Assembly (NCBI RefSeq): GCF_026168555.1 | Contig: NZ_CP092471.1 | Span: 1,188,501 to 1,252,500 of the forward strand | Length of the DNA: 64,000 nt | Direction: 5' to 3' | Source: Qipengyuania spongiae | Lineage (GTDB): Bacteria > Pseudomonadota > Alphaproteobacteria > Sphingomonadales > Sphingomonadaceae | Shown: positions 52,228-62,109 of the stretch, piece by piece | How positions within the stretch are numbered: the first letter of the stretch is position 1 | Layout of the letters: each line of letters opens with the position of its first letter | Translations under genes and position numbers: made by a program | Notes under the pieces: generated by a model | What the model was told of the DNA's origin: nothing | What the model saw: only the letters and a program-made list of their open reading frames with translations | Database searches by the model: none

Positions 52228-53250
52228 GTGGCTCAACTGGCTTACGTGTGTGAAGGCGAGCCGGATGTGGCGCCCGGCGCAAAGTCTTGCGAATTCCCAG
52301 TTGAGGGCGATCCTTCGCGTCTCGTGGTTTCGCTTTTCGCTGAGAGCGAGCCGGTCCTCGCCACCATGGCGCAAGATACGCAGATCGCCGGGCTGGCCGT
52401 GCGGACGCGGCGTTCGCTCACCTCTCTTCTGGAACGCGGGGGCGGGGTCCTGGGCGACATCGTGCTGGTTGATTGTCCCAAAATCGACGGCGCCCACCTC
52501 GCCGCGCTGGCCAGGCTCGACGAGCGCGCCGCGCGGTCCGGCGCGTCGCTGGTGGTGGCGACGGTCGCGGATGCGCTGGAAGACGTCTTCGGCTGCCTCG
52601 ACCGCTCCAGGCCGGATATCCTCGTCGGCGCCACACGGGCCCAGCGCATGGTCGCGCTGGGCGGCGCAATGGCGCGGATGCCGGGGCGCCGCTTGAGGGA
52701 GGCCGACGAAGAGGAACGAATCGCTCTTTTGCGGCTCGCCGAAGAGGTCGAGCGCTTGGCAGCCAAGATCGACGGCATTTCGGGCAGATCTTCCCTCGGC
52801 GTTCGACCGGAGGAGAGCCTGAGCCTGTCACGGGTCGCGCAGCCGACGCAGGGTTATCGTCACGATGATCGTCAGAGCGGCATGCAGCGCAGGACGCGTA
52901 TTCCGCTGCCCGATCCGCGACTGGTCAAATCGGTGATCCGCCATCGCGCAATGCGGGCCGAATTCTTCGACGAGGCTCTCTTCGCCGATCCGGCTTGGGA
53001 CATACTTCTCGACTTGACCGCCGCGCGCGCGGAGCATCGGCGGGTTTCGGTCACATCGCTATGCATTGCGGCGAATGTTCCGGCCACCACTGCGCTGCGC
53101 TGGATATCTCAGATGGTCGAAAGCGGCATTCTCGTCCGGGTGCAGGACGACAGCGACAAGCGTCGGGCTTTCATTGCGCTGTCCGATGGCGCAGCCGACG
53201 CGATGGCGCGCTATTTCGACGCGATCGGCACCGCAGCGAACATCGTATGA
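52228..53250 (+). CDS. Winged-helix DNA-binding protein with receiver-like N-terminal domain
   Basis: A 340-aa regulator. The C-terminal part (about 228-335) is a MarR-like winged helix: SVTSLCIAANVPATTALRWISQMVESGIL is a HTH, then a wing with DDSDKRRAFIALSD. The N-terminal part (about 25-150) is an alpha/beta domain resembling a response-regulator receiver: GDIVLVDCPKIDG carries an aspartate (Asp82) where a phospho-acceptor would be, but without the usual acidic pair, so it is a pseudo-receiver. About 160-185 is helical and could be coiled. The GTG at 52228 follows AGGGAGGA at good spacing. It has no adjacent kinase. Confidence 0.65.
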   Translation: MAQLAYVCEGEPDVAPGAKSCEFPVEGDPSRLVVSLFAESEPVLATMAQDTQIAGLAVRTRRSLTSLLERGGGVLGDIVLVDCPKIDGAHLAALARLDERAARSGASLVVATVADALEDVFGCLDRSRPDILVGATRAQRMVALGGAMARMPGRRLREADEEERIALLRLAEEVERLAAKIDGISGRSSLGVRPEESLSLSRVAQPTQGYRHDDRQSGMQRRTRIPLPDPRLVKSVIRHRAMRAEFFDEALFADPAWDILLDLTAARAEHRRVSVTSLCIAANVPATTALRWISQMVESGILVRVQDDSDKRRAFIALSDGAADAMARYFDAIGTAANIV

Positions 53251-53289
53251 GCGCCAGTTTTGACCGCGACGCGCGAAAGGCGCGCGCGG

Positions 53290-54561
53290 TCAGTCGAGCC
53301 AGTCCGGCACGCGTTCCGCACCCATGATGGCATCGGCGGGAATGCGGTCGGCAACGGTGGCGGATCGTGCCCCGTCCACCAGCACTTCGGCCACAAAACC
53401 GCGCGAATTGTAGCTCGAGGCCATGGTCGCCCCATAAGCTCCCGCGGTGCGGAACACGGCCAGGTCGCCGGGTCCGACGCTTTCGATTTCGCGGCCCATG
53501 GCAAAGGTGTCCCCGGTCTCGCATATCGGGCCGACGATATTGGCGCGCATGTGTTCGCCGCCCGGGACGACGGCGGCGAAATCGTGCCAGGCGCCGTACA
53601 TCGCCGGCCGGGCGAGGTCGTTCATCGCCGCGTCGACCACGATGAAGGGATCGGCAATCCCGCGCTTCACGCGGATCACGCGAGTCAGGAGGACGCCGGC
53701 ATTGCCTGCGATCACGCGCCCCGGCTCGAACACCAGATTCACGTCCCAGCCCTTCGTCGCCCGGGCGACCATCTCGCCATATTCCGCCGGCGATGGTGGC
53801 GCATCGTCCGCCTTGTAGGGCACACCCAGACCGCCACCGAGATCGGCATGGGTAATCTCGTGCCCGGAATCGCGCAGTTCCGCGATCAGCTTGCCGAGTT
53901 TGGCAAAGGCCCGTTCCAGCGGATCGAGCTCGAACAGCTGGCTGCCAATATGCAGCGCCACTCCGCGCAAGCGCAGGCCGGGCAAGGCGGACAGGCGGGC
54001 AAAGATCGCTGGAGCCTTTCCGATCGGCACACCGAACTTGTTGTCAGCCTTGCCGGTCGAAATCTTGTCGTGGGTTCCCGCATCGACATCGGGATTGACC
54101 CGCAGGGCGCAGCGCGCTTCCAGGCCCCGGGCGGCGGCGATGGCGGAAAGCTCCACGCCTTCCTCCTCGCTTTCGAGGTTGAACTGCCCGATATCGGCAT
54201 CGAGCGCCTCGCCCAGTTCGGCCGCAGTCTTGCCGACGCCGGAAAACACTATCTTGTCGGGCGCCATACCCGCCGCGAGCGCGCGGCGCATCTCCCCGCC
54301 GGATACGACGTCAGCGCCATAACCCTGACGCTGGAGCACATTCAGCACGGCCAGATTGGGGTTCGCCTTGACCGCGAAAGCCAGCAGCGGTGCTCTGTCG
54401 CCGCTTCCCAGCCCCGCCAGCGCGTCGGCGAAGACCTGCGCGTGCCGTTCCAGCGTGGCGCGCGAATAGACATAGACAGGGGTGCCGACCGCCTCCGCAA
54501 TAGCCGGCAGCGACACGTCCTCGACATGCATGATGCCGTCGCGAATTTCGAAATGGTCCAT
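53290..54561 (-). CDS. lysA: Diaminopimelate decarboxylase
   Basis: PLP enzyme that makes lysine from meso-diaminopimelate, the same intermediate used by MurE. The 423-aa protein has the PLP lysine in AFAVKANPN (Lys65), the HIGSQ block near 200-204 and the C-terminal GPICETGD near 349-356, both typical. It is the last gene of an argH-lptM-lysA unit on the minus strand; the ATG is 7 bases after lptM. Downstream it converges with the winged-helix gene, 39 bases apart. Confidence 0.95.
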   Translation of the reverse strand: MDHFEIRDGIMHVEDVSLPAIAEAVGTPVYVYSRATLERHAQVFADALAGLGSGDRAPLLAFAVKANPNLAVLNVLQRQGYGADVVSGGEMRRALAAGMAPDKIVFSGVGKTAAELGEALDADIGQFNLESEEEGVELSAIAAARGLEARCALRVNPDVDAGTHDKISTGKADNKFGVPIGKAPAIFARLSALPGLRLRGVALHIGSQLFELDPLERAFAKLGKLIAELRDSGHEITHADLGGGLGVPYKADDAPPSPAEYGEMVARATKGWDVNLVFEPGRVIAGNAGVLLTRVIRVKRGIADPFIVVDAAMNDLARPAMYGAWHDFAAVVPGGEHMRANIVGPICETGDTFAMGREIESVGPGDLAVFRTAGAYGATMASSYNSRGFVAEVLVDGARSATVADRIPADAIMGAERVPDWLD

Positions 54562-54568
54562 GAAAACC

Positions 54569-54808
54569 CTATTCCGGGGGAAGGTCGAAGGGATCGTCCT
54601 CGCGCTCTTCGGAGCGGCGGCGCAGTTCGACACTGCGTTCCGGATCGGCGAGGGTCGGCAGGTCGAGCAGCGCCTCGGCATCGGGACGAACCGCCGCGCC
54701 ATAGGGTGCGGGCGGCAGGCTCGCACCGGTGCGCGGCTCGAGCTCGGATTTCTGCCCGCATGCCGCCAGCATGACGAGCGTCGTCAATCCCGCTCCGATC
54801 CGTTTCAT
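54569..54808 (-). CDS. lptM: Small lipoprotein, LptM/YifL-like
   Basis: A 79-aa lipoprotein with the lipobox LAAC (Cys17) followed by GQKSELEP, which resembles the CGxKGPLxxP start of LptM proteins. LptM is known to help fold the lipopolysaccharide transport protein LptD in E. coli. The place, between argH and lysA, is a well-known LptM position. Its ATG overlaps the argH stop (ATGA), and lysA begins 7 bases later, so the three genes form one unit. The rest of the protein is variable and acidic. Confidence 0.7.
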   Translation of the reverse strand: MKRIGAGLTTLVMLAACGQKSELEPRTGASLPPAPYGAAVRPDAEALLDLPTLADPERSVELRRRSEEREDDPFDLPPE

Positions 54809-56181
54809 TCACCCGTTCCCAGCATCTTGCGCCCTTCGGCCACGCGCGCCCTTACCTGATCGGGCGCGGTCCCGCCATAGGAGCTTCGTGCAGCGACCGA
54901 AGCATCGACCGAGAGCGCATCGAAAACCCGCGCGTTGATCCGGTCATCTATCGCTTTCAGTTCGTCCAGCGGCAGCGCATCGAGTGCCAGCCCGCGCTCT
55001 TCGGCGAGCTTGACTGCCGCACCGGTGATGTGGTGCGCTTCGCGGAAGGGAATGCCTGCCTCACGCACCAGCCAGTCGGCGAGGTCGGTTGCGGTCGCGA
55101 AACCGGCTTCCGCCGCCGCGCGCATCCGGGGGGTTTGGAAAGTGCTGTCGGCGATCATGCCGGTCATGGCGGCGAGTGACAGGTCGAGCAGCCCCGCCGC
55201 CTCGAACACAGGCGGCTTGTCGTCCTGCATGTCCTTCGAATAGGCGAGCGGCAAACCTTTCATCGTGATCATGAGAGAGGTCGCGCAGCCGATGATCCGC
55301 CCGGCATGGCCGCGCACCAGTTCGGCGGCGTCGGGGTTCTTCTTCTGCGGCATGATCGAACTGCCGGTCGAGAGCGTATCGGGCAGGCGCACGAAGCCGA
55401 AGGGCTGGCTGGCCCAGAGCACCATTTCCTCGGCCAGACGCGAAAGATGGATCGCGCAGGTGCTCGCCGCGTGGAGGAATTCGAGCGCGAAATCCCGGTC
55501 GGATACGGTATCGAGGCTGTTGCGTGTCGGACCATCGAAGCCGAGCGCGGAGGCGGTTGCCTGCCGGTCGATGGGAAAGCCCGTCCCGGCGAGAGCCGCG
55601 CTGCCGAGCGGGCAGAGCGCCATGCGATCGCGTGCGTCGGCGAAGCGCGACCGGTCGCGCGTGAACATCTCGAAATAGGCCATCAGGTGATGGCCCAGCG
55701 TCACCGGTTGCGCGGTCTGAAGGTGGGTGAAGCCCGGCATCACCGATCCGGCATGTTCCTCGGCCCGCGCCAGCAACGCCTGCATCAGCCCTTTGAGTGC
55801 GTTTTCGGCTCTTATGCAGGCGTCGCGGACCCAGAGCACGAAATCGGTAGCCACTTGGTCGTTGCGGCTGCGCGCGGTGTGGAGCCGCCCGGCGACCGGG
55901 CCGATCAGCTCGGTCAGCCGCGCCTCGACCGTCATATGGATGTCCTCGAGATCCCAGTCCTCGGGCACACCGTTGCGCTCGTATTCGGCGGCGATGGTCT
56001 GCAACCCCTCGTCGATGGCGCGCGCATCCTCGCCCGATACGATTCCCTGCGCGCCCAGCATCGCGACATGCGCGCGACTGCCGGCGATGTCATGCCGCCA
56101 AAGCGCCTTGTCGAAGGGGATCGAAGCGTTGATTTCGCGCATGATCGCGCTAGGTCCCCCAGCGAACCTGCCGCCCCACAT
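54805..56181 (-). CDS. argH: Argininosuccinate lyase
   Basis: Last step of arginine biosynthesis, splitting argininosuccinate into arginine and fumarate. The 458-aa protein begins [10 protein letters not shown], a canonical start, at 56181; the open frame continues upstream but only into the divergent gene. The superfamily signature [12 protein letters not shown] near 272-283 and the [10 protein letters not shown] near 100-109 are intact. The start codon is only 19 bases from the divergent tlpA gene. It overlaps lptM at its 3' end. Confidence 0.95.
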   Translation of the reverse strand: MWGGRFAGGPSAIMREINASIPFDKALWRHDIAGSRAHVAMLGAQGIVSGEDARAIDEGLQTIAAEYERNGVPEDWDLEDIHMTVEARLTELIGPVAGRLHTARSRNDQVATDFVLWVRDACIRAENALKGLMQALLARAEEHAGSVMPGFTHLQTAQPVTLGHHLMAYFEMFTRDRSRFADARDRMALCPLGSAALAGTGFPIDRQATASALGFDGPTRNSLDTVSDRDFALEFLHAASTCAIHLSRLAEEMVLWASQPFGFVRLPDTLSTGSSIMPQKKNPDAAELVRGHAGRIIGCATSLMITMKGLPLAYSKDMQDDKPPVFEAAGLLDLSLAAMTGMIADSTFQTPRMRAAAEAGFATATDLADWLVREAGIPFREAHHITGAAVKLAEERGLALDALPLDELKAIDDRINARVFDALSVDASVAARSSYGGTAPDQVRARVAEGRKMLGTGE

Positions 56182-56200
56182 CTGGTTGGAGCCTGTCGCC

Positions 56201-56791
56201 GTGGAATCCGTCTCGTCCCGCCTGTCGCTCACGCTTGCCGCCATCCTGTCTTTGGTCATTGCGGGGTGCGATAGGGCAGCGCCCGGGGGGGAGCAAGAAG
56301 CCGCCGTGGGTAGTGCGGCCAAGCCGATGACGACAGGCGAGATCGACCGGTCGATGGCGGGCGAACTGATGCCCGCAGTCAATCTCGACAGCGTAGAGGG
56401 CGAAGTGCTCAATCTCGGCGCATTGCAGGGGACGCCGGTGTTGCTGAACCTGTGGGCGACCTGGTGCGCGCCCTGCGTGAAGGAAATGCCGCTGCTCGAC
56501 GAACTTGCGATCGCCATGGACGGCGAGATCCGGGTGGTCACTGCGAGCCAGGATCTGGGTGATCGCCAGAAGGTCGCCGATTTCTTCGACAGTCGCGATT
56601 TTCGGTCGATCGAACCGTGGCTCGATCCGCAGAACCGGCTGATGGCTGCGCTCGACATCGACCTGTTGCCGACCACCATCATGTACGATGCGATGGGCCA
56701 GGAGGTGTGGCGCGTTAACGGCGATTTCGACTGGTCGAGCCCGGAAGCCCGGGCGGCGGTGGAAGAGGCGATCGCGCCGCCGCTGCCCTAG
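56201..56791 (+). CDS. TlpA-like thiol-disulfide lipoprotein
   Basis: A 196-aa exported thioredoxin-fold protein. From the GTG at 56201 it begins [10 protein letters not shown] and the lipobox IAGC puts the lipid on Cys23. The redox motif WCAPC (Cys89 and Cys92) is in [17 protein letters not shown]. The rest, with [12 protein letters not shown] (a cis-proline position), fits TlpA/ResA reductases that keep apo-cytochrome cysteines or other thiols reduced. It could serve the CcmAB system at the other end of the window, but that is inference. It is divergent from argH with 19 bases between the starts. Confidence 0.85.
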   Translation: MESVSSRLSLTLAAILSLVIAGCDRAAPGGEQEAAVGSAAKPMTTGEIDRSMAGELMPAVNLDSVEGEVLNLGALQGTPVLLNLWATWCAPCVKEMPLLDELAIAMDGEIRVVTASQDLGDRQKVADFFDSRDFRSIEPWLDPQNRLMAALDIDLLPTTIMYDAMGQEVWRVNGDFDWSSPEARAAVEEAIAPPLP

Positions 56792-56794
56792 GCT

Positions 56795-56870
56795 TGGTGG
56801 GCGCTGACGGGCTCGAACCGCCGACCCTCTCGGTGTAAACGAGATGCTCTACCAACTGAGCTAAGCGCCC
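56795..56870 (-). tRNA. tRNA-Val (anticodon TAC)
   Basis: A 76-base cloverleaf on the minus strand: acceptor GGGCGCT pairs with AGCGCCC, D arm GCTCAGTTGGTAGAGC, anticodon stem TCTCG/CGAGA with loop TTTACAC (anticodon TAC, reads GTA), T arm GGCGGTTCGAGCCCGTC, and ACCA is encoded. It starts only 4 bases after the stop of the TlpA-like gene, on the opposite strand. Confidence 0.95.
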
Positions 56871-56953
56871 CCTTGCGGGAGGTCGCGCTTCTAGCGCGGC
56901 GGAAACGAAAATCAATTGCCCATGGCAAGGGGCTGCGTCTAGGCGCTGCGGCA

Positions 56954-57943
56954 ATGGCTCGGCCCCGCATCCTCGTGCTCGCCACCGGCGGAACCATCGC
57001 CGGTATGGCGGGAAGCGCCACGCGGCACGATTACCGTCCGGGACAGATCGGTATCGAAGACTATCTCGCCCGGGCCGAGGATCTGGGCTTGCAGGCGGAC
57101 CTAGACGGGCGACAGATCGCCAATATCGGTTCGGAGGATATCGGGCCGGCAATCTGGCGCGTGCTTCATGCGCAGATCGCCGCAGCGTTGACCGATGGCG
57201 CGTATGACGGGATCGTCGTTACCCACGGCACCGATACCGCGGAAGAAACCGCCTTCCTGCTCGACCTGACGCTCGCGACCGGCAAACCGGTGGTGCTGGT
57301 CGGCGCGATGCGGCCGGCGGATGCGGTGGGATATGACGGGTTGCGCAATTTCGCCAATGCCGTGCGGGTGGCGGGCGACGGCCGGGCGGCGGGACGCGGC
57401 GTGCTGGTGGTCATGGGCGACAGGGTCTTCGCCGCGCGCGACGTGCGCAAGGTGAGGACGCGCGGGTCGGACGATGCCTTCCGCGGCTTTCCCCGGGGAA
57501 GCGTCGCATTGGTCACGCCGAGTGCGCTCGAATGGTTCGGCGCGCCCTGGCGCGAGAAGAGCGGCGCGCGCTACACCTTTTCCGAACACCTGCCCGACGT
57601 TCCGATAGTGTATGTGAATGCCGGTCTTGATCCTGACTTGATCGGGCGTCTCGCGGGGCCGAACACCCTTGGTATCGTCGTCGCCGGCGTCGGCGAGGGC
57701 AATATGCCGGAATCGGTCCGCGTCCGCCTCGCCCAACTCGCTTCGCAAGGCATCGCCATCGTGCGGGCGAGCCGGGTGGATGAGGGGCTGGTCGATCGCG
57801 AGCCGGATGACGACACCAACCGTTTCGTCGCCGCGCGTGCTTTCAACCCGCAAAAGGCGCGGCTGCTGCTGCAATTGCTTCTAGCCGAAGGGATCGCCGA
57901 TCCGGCGGCCATCCAAGCCGCCTTCGACGATCCCTATGCCTAG
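56954..57943 (+). CDS. L-asparaginase (type I/II, cytosolic)
   Basis: Hydrolyses asparagine to aspartate and ammonia. The 329-aa protein shows the first active-site loop TGGTIAG at 11-17 (nucleophile Thr14) and the second THGTDTAEET at 90-99. There is no signal peptide from this ATG, so it should be cytosolic. It sits alone between tRNA-Val and the MDR dehydrogenase; its stop is 15 bases from the convergent gene. Glutaminase activity cannot be excluded. Confidence 0.9.
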   Translation: MARPRILVLATGGTIAGMAGSATRHDYRPGQIGIEDYLARAEDLGLQADLDGRQIANIGSEDIGPAIWRVLHAQIAAALTDGAYDGIVVTHGTDTAEETAFLLDLTLATGKPVVLVGAMRPADAVGYDGLRNFANAVRVAGDGRAAGRGVLVVMGDRVFAARDVRKVRTRGSDDAFRGFPRGSVALVTPSALEWFGAPWREKSGARYTFSEHLPDVPIVYVNAGLDPDLIGRLAGPNTLGIVVAGVGEGNMPESVRVRLAQLASQGIAIVRASRVDEGLVDREPDDDTNRFVAARAFNPQKARLLLQLLLAEGIADPAAIQAAFDDPYA

Positions 57944-57958
57944 ATCGCGACAGCCCGG

Positions 57959-59071
57959 TCAGGCCTGCGGCGTGACCAGATATTTCTCGCCCGTCTTCAT
58001 CCGGCGGTAGTCGAGGATCGCATCCTTCTCGAGCATCCCCTCGAGCGAGACCTTGCTCTTGTAGTTGCTGGCGAAGGTGGTGGTGAGATTGTCGAGCACG
58101 CGCTTCCTCATGCGCATCACCGTCTCCATCCCGGCGCTCTGGAGGAACGGGGTGAGCAGCCAGCCCGACAGGGTCCAGCCGAAGCCGTAGGAAGGCGTCA
58201 GCGTGGTCGCCCCCATGTCGAGCCGGCCATAGATGAACATCCGCTTCTGCTGGTTCGAACCGTAGCGCGAATATTCGCTCATCTTGGCTGAGGCGACCTG
58301 TTCCATCGCCTTGAAGCAATGATCCACCATCTTGCCGCCGCCGATCGGATCGAAGCCGTAGAAGGCGTCGGTCGCGTCGATCGCGGCCTTGAGCTGCTCC
58401 ACGAAATCGTCGTCCGAGGAATTGACGATCCACTCGGCTCCGGCTTCCTTCAGCAGATCGACCTGCTCCTGCTTGCGGACGATGTTCACCAGTCCCATGC
58501 CGTCTTCCTGGCAGATGCGGTTGAGCATCAGGCCGAGATTGGACGCGCCGACGGTGTGGAGGATCGCTTTCTGCCCGTCCATCTTCGCGTTTTCGACGAA
58601 GCCCAGCGCGGTCATGGGGTTGACGAAGCTAGATGCGCCGTCCTCGGCCGAATAGTCGCCCAGCGGCAGACACATATTCGCATCGGCCACGGCGTATTCG
58701 GCATAGGCGCTGCCGGGCACGCAGGCGACGCGCTGACCCATCAGAGCCTTCGGCATGTCGCTGTCGCCCGTAGCGACGACCGTGCCCGCGCCTTCATTGC
58801 CAGCGGGCAACCGCTGACCGTGCCGCGCCTTCTGGCCCGAATTGAACGGTTCGGGCATGTTGGCGACGACCTTTCCGCGCGAATATTCGGCGTTCTCGAA
58901 ATCCGCCGCGCCGGTCAGGATGGCGAGATCGGACGGGTTGATCGGCGCCGCCTCCATCTTCACCAGGACCTGATTGCCGGTAGGATCGGCGAAACTCGTC
59001 TCGGCGATCTCGACCGTGAGCGTGCCGTCCTTCTCGAGCGTGGTGAAAAGCTGCCTGCCGGTGGTGCTCAT
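57959..59071 (-). CDS. Zinc-type alcohol dehydrogenase-like MDR oxidoreductase
   Basis: A 370-aa medium-chain dehydrogenase/reductase. It has the MDR catalytic and cofactor folds: [17 protein letters not shown] near 40-56, GNEGAGTV near 94-101, and a Rossmann part with [14 protein letters not shown]. The usual zinc cysteines are not seen, so it is probably a zinc-free quinone-reductase type. The start at 59071 begins [12 protein letters not shown] and overlaps the stop of truA (ATGA). The substrate is unknown. Confidence 0.75.
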   Translation of the reverse strand: MSTTGRQLFTTLEKDGTLTVEIAETSFADPTGNQVLVKMEAAPINPSDLAILTGAADFENAEYSRGKVVANMPEPFNSGQKARHGQRLPAGNEGAGTVVATGDSDMPKALMGQRVACVPGSAYAEYAVADANMCLPLGDYSAEDGASSFVNPMTALGFVENAKMDGQKAILHTVGASNLGLMLNRICQEDGMGLVNIVRKQEQVDLLKEAGAEWIVNSSDDDFVEQLKAAIDATDAFYGFDPIGGGKMVDHCFKAMEQVASAKMSEYSRYGSNQQKRMFIYGRLDMGATTLTPSYGFGWTLSGWLLTPFLQSAGMETVMRMRKRVLDNLTTTFASNYKSKVSLEGMLEKDAILDYRRMKTGEKYLVTPQA

Positions 59072-59826
59072 GGTGTCGTCTCCTGTTCGGGATAAGTTGC
59101 CTCGACGAAATAGAGGCCGTGAGGCGGGGCGTTCAACCCCAGTTCGGCCCGGTCGCGCGCTTCGAGCGCCGCGGCGAGCCGTTCTTCGGGCCAGCGTCCC
59201 ATGCCGACCAGCGCGAGGCAGCCGACCATGGAGCGGACCTGATGGTGGAGGAAGCTGCGCGCGGCGGCATGGATGCGAACCTCGCCCCCGCATCGCTCGA
59301 CGTCCAGGCGGTCGAGCGTCTTCACCGGGCTGTCCGACTGGCAGTGGACCGAGCGGAAGGTGGTGAAATCGTGAAGGCCCACCAGCGCCTGCGCCGCGCG
59401 GTGCATCGCCCCCGCATCGAGTTCCTGCGGGACCTGCCACAGCCGGTCCTTCTCCAGCGTCAGCGGCGCGCGGCGATTGGCGATGCGGTAGAGATAGCGG
59501 CGCCCGGCGCAGGAAAAGCGCGCGTGCCAGTCCTCCGGCACGATCGCGCAAGCGGTTACCGCCACCGGATCGGGGCGCAGATGCGCGTTCAGCGCCTCCA
59601 TCAGACGGAAGGGGGCGATGTCCTTGGCGATATCGACATGGCTACGCATGGCGAGCGCGTGGACGCCCGCATCGGTGCGCCCGGCGCTGTGGAGCGTCGC
59701 CGTCTCGCCCGTGGTGGCATGGATCGCGTCCTCGACCGATTGCTGCACGCTCGGCCCGTCCTTCTGGCGTTGCAGACCGAAGAAGGGAGTCCCGTCAAAT
59801 TCGAGAGTTAGCGCGAAGCGGGTCAA
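59068..59826 (-). CDS. truA: tRNA pseudouridine(38-40) synthase
   Basis: Makes pseudouridine at positions 38-40 of tRNA. The 252-aa protein has the catalytic aspartate Asp52 in GRTDAGVHA at 49-57 and the [11 protein letters not shown] block near 194-204. It overlaps fmt upstream and the MDR gene downstream, both by ATGA, so fmt-truA-MDR form one minus-strand unit; fmt and truA are a known pairing. Confidence 0.95.
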   Translation of the reverse strand: MTRFALTLEFDGTPFFGLQRQKDGPSVQQSVEDAIHATTGETATLHSAGRTDAGVHALAMRSHVDIAKDIAPFRLMEALNAHLRPDPVAVTACAIVPEDWHARFSCAGRRYLYRIANRRAPLTLEKDRLWQVPQELDAGAMHRAAQALVGLHDFTTFRSVHCQSDSPVKTLDRLDVERCGGEVRIHAAARSFLHHQVRSMVGCLALVGMGRWPEERLAAALEARDRAELGLNAPPHGLYFVEATYPEQETTP

Positions 59827-60752
59827 GCGAGGCGGGTTCCCGCCGCCACCGGTCGCCCGCGCAGGAACTCGCCCGCATCCATGGCAGGCTTGCCCGCGCG
59901 CTGGAGGCGCAGGGGACGCAGGGCCCGTTCGCCGCAGCCGATCGTCAGCGCATCGTCCAGCACCTCGCCCGGCTGCCCGTCCTGTTCGACCACCTCGGCG
60001 CGCAGGACCTTCACCCGTTCGCCGCCTGTCCCGGACCCCGATCCGGGATCAAGCTCGAACCACGCTCCGGGGAAGGGGGCGAGGCCGCGCACCAGACGTT
60101 CCAGCTCCTCCGCCGGCTTCGTCCAGTCGATCCGCGCTTCGGCCTTGTCGATCTTGGGAGCGTAGACCGCGCGTTCCTCGTCCTGCGTAAGCGGGCGGTG
60201 ATTGGCGAGTTCGCGCAAGGTGCCGACCATCAGCTGCGCGCCCTTTTCCGCCAGTTCCTGCGTCAGTTCGCCAGTGGTCTTGGCCTCGATCGGCGTGCGG
60301 ATTGTCGCCAGCATCGGGCCGGTGTCGAGCCCCGCCTCCATCTGCATGATGGTGACCCCGGTCGTCGGATCGCCTGCCATCACCGCGCGATGGATCGGCG
60401 CGGCGCCGCGCCAGCGCGGCAGGATAGAAGCGTGGACGTTGAGGCAGCCATGTTCGGGCGCGTCGAGCACCGCCTGCGGCAGGATCAGGCCGTAAGCGGC
60501 GACCACCGCGACATCGGCGTCCAGCGCGGCGAAGCGCGCCTGTTCCTCGGCCGATTTCAGCGAGGTCGGCGAACGGACCTCGAGCCCCAGCACCTCGGCT
60601 TCCTTCTGCACTGGCGAGGGCTGGAGCTTCTTTCCCCGGCCCGCCGGGCGCGGAGGCTGGGTGTAGACCGCCACGATCTCATGCGCCGCATGGTGCAGCG
60701 CCTTCAGCGTCGGCACGGCGAATTCGGGCGTTCCCATGAAGATGATGCGCAT
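59823..60752 (-). CDS. fmt: Methionyl-tRNA formyltransferase
   Basis: Formylates initiator Met-tRNA using 10-formyl-THF. The 309-aa protein begins [13 protein letters not shown] (start at 60752, the canonical one), with catalytic Asn105, His107 and Asp143 in [12 protein letters not shown] (105-116) and GLDTGP. The C-terminal tRNA-binding domain is complete. It works with def, which sits divergently 1.3 kb away. Between fmt and recR there is an 83-base divergent region with two inverted repeats. Confidence 0.96.
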   Translation of the reverse strand: MRIIFMGTPEFAVPTLKALHHAAHEIVAVYTQPPRPAGRGKKLQPSPVQKEAEVLGLEVRSPTSLKSAEEQARFAALDADVAVVAAYGLILPQAVLDAPEHGCLNVHASILPRWRGAAPIHRAVMAGDPTTGVTIMQMEAGLDTGPMLATIRTPIEAKTTGELTQELAEKGAQLMVGTLRELANHRPLTQDEERAVYAPKIDKAEARIDWTKPAEELERLVRGLAPFPGAWFELDPGSGSGTGGERVKVLRAEVVEQDGQPGEVLDDALTIGCGERALRPLRLQRAGKPAMDAGEFLRGRPVAAGTRLA

Positions 60753-60779
60753 GGCGGGCGATGAACCTTTCTTTCGGGT

Positions 60780-60812
60780 CCCTTTCAAAAGGGGGTCCCT
60801 TCCTAAAGGACC
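60780..60812. other. Two inverted repeats in the fmt/recR divergent region
   Basis: CCCTTT at 60780-60785 and AAAGGG at 60788-60793 (2-base loop) form a tight hairpin, and GGTCC at 60794-60798 with GGACC at 60808-60812 forms a second. They may be operator or promoter structure for the divergent units, or they may overlap the promoters that must lie in these 83 bases. Confidence 0.35.
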
Positions 60813-60835
60813 GGGGCGGCCCTATCTTCCCCCCG

Positions 60836-61432
60836 ATGGCATCGCAAGAAATCGAGACCCTTTCCTCGGCGCTCGCTCGCCTGCCGGGCCTTGGCCCGCG
60901 CAGCGCGCGCCGGGCGGTGCTTTGGCTGGTCAAGCGGCGGACGAAGGCGCTGCCCGAACTGCTCGGCGCGCTGGAGGCGGTGCGCGACACGCTGGTCGAA
61001 TGCGAGGTCTGCGGCAATATCGACACCCGCAACCCCTGCGGCATCTGCGCCGATCCGCGCCGCGACGGCAAGGCGATCTGCGTGGTCGAGGACGTGTCCG
61101 ATCTCTGGGCGCTCGACCGGGCGAAGCTGTTCACCGGGACCTACCACGTGCTCGGCGGCAGGCTTTCCGCGCTCGACGGGGTGCGGCCCGAGGACCTCAA
61201 CATCGCCGCCTTGCTGACCCGCGTGGAAAGCGGCGGGGTGGACGAGATCGTGCTGGCAATGAACGCCACGCTGGAAGGGCAGACCACCGCCCACTACCTC
61301 GCCGAGCGGCTGGAGGATTTTCCGCTGCGGATCACCCAGCTCGCCCACGGCCTGCCGGTCGGCGGCGAGCTCGACTACCTCGACGAAGGCACTCTGGCGC
61401 AGGCCCTGCGCGCGCGGCGTCCGCTGTCTTGA
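60836..61432 (+). CDS. recR: Recombination protein RecR
   Basis: Loads RecA with RecF/RecO in gap repair. The 198-aa protein has the N-terminal HhH, a zinc site with four cysteines (C56-x2-C59 and C68-x2-C71 in [16 protein letters not shown]), and a Toprim domain starting ICVVEDVSD near 80-88. The start at 60836 (MASQEIE) is preferred; the open frame before it has no family residues. It leads recR-def-rmuC on the plus strand. No dnaX or ybaB lies near, unlike E. coli. Confidence 0.95.
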   Translation: MASQEIETLSSALARLPGLGPRSARRAVLWLVKRRTKALPELLGALEAVRDTLVECEVCGNIDTRNPCGICADPRRDGKAICVVEDVSDLWALDRAKLFTGTYHVLGGRLSALDGVRPEDLNIAALLTRVESGGVDEIVLAMNATLEGQTTAHYLAERLEDFPLRITQLAHGLPVGGELDYLDEGTLAQALRARRPLS

Positions 61433-61463
61433 GAATCGCGGGCGCCGCGCCTATCTGGCGTGA

Positions 61464-62042
61464 ATGGCTATCCGCGAAATCCTCGAAGTGCCGGACCCCC
61501 GGCTCAAGACCGTGTCCGAACCCGTCACCGCGTTCGACGACGATCTCAAGACCCTCGTCGACGACATGTTCGAGACGATGTACGCCGCCAACGGCATCGG
61601 CCTCGCCGCGATCCAGGTCGGGGTGCCCAAGCGGCTGTTGGTGATCGATCTCCAGCCCGAGGACACCGATGCCGAGCCCGAGGAATGCGGCCACGATCAC
61701 GGGCATGGCGGGCACAGCCACGTTCATTACCCGACGAAGAACGAGCCGCGCATCTTCGTGAATCCGGAAATTCTCGACCCGGCCGAAGAGCTGTCGAGCT
61801 ATCAGGAAGGCTGCCTCTCGGTCCCCGACATCTATGCCGATGTCGACCGCCCGATGACCTGCCGCGTCCGCTGGCAGGATATGGACGGCAACACGCATGA
61901 AGAGGATCTGGAGGGCCTGATGGCCGTCTGTATCCAGCACGAGATGGACCATCTCGAGGGCATACTGTTCATCGACCACCTCTCGCGCCTGAAGCGCAAC
62001 ATGGCGTTGAAGAAGCTGCGGAAACTGCGCGAAGCGGCCTGA
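61464..62042 (+). CDS. def: Peptide deformylase, with a His-rich insert
   Basis: Removes the formyl group from nascent N-formylmethionine; a metal (Fe) enzyme. The 192-aa protein has the three PDF motifs: GIGLAAIQ at 44-51, EGCLSVP at 115-121 (metal ligand Cys117) and QHEMDHLEG at 158-166 (His159, His163). At about 66-92 there is an insert rich in acidic residues and His (GHDHGHGGHSHVH, with Cys75 nearby) that is not in E. coli Def. It follows recR and precedes rmuC by 67 bases. Confidence 0.95.
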   Translation: MAIREILEVPDPRLKTVSEPVTAFDDDLKTLVDDMFETMYAANGIGLAAIQVGVPKRLLVIDLQPEDTDAEPEECGHDHGHGGHSHVHYPTKNEPRIFVNPEILDPAEELSSYQEGCLSVPDIYADVDRPMTCRVRWQDMDGNTHEEDLEGLMAVCIQHEMDHLEGILFIDHLSRLKRNMALKKLRKLREAA

Positions 62043-62109
62043 TCCGGAATTGTGGGAATAGTTTGAGCGGCCTCTAGCGTTCCCGCTCCGTTCTGCGTAG
62101 TCTTGCGAG

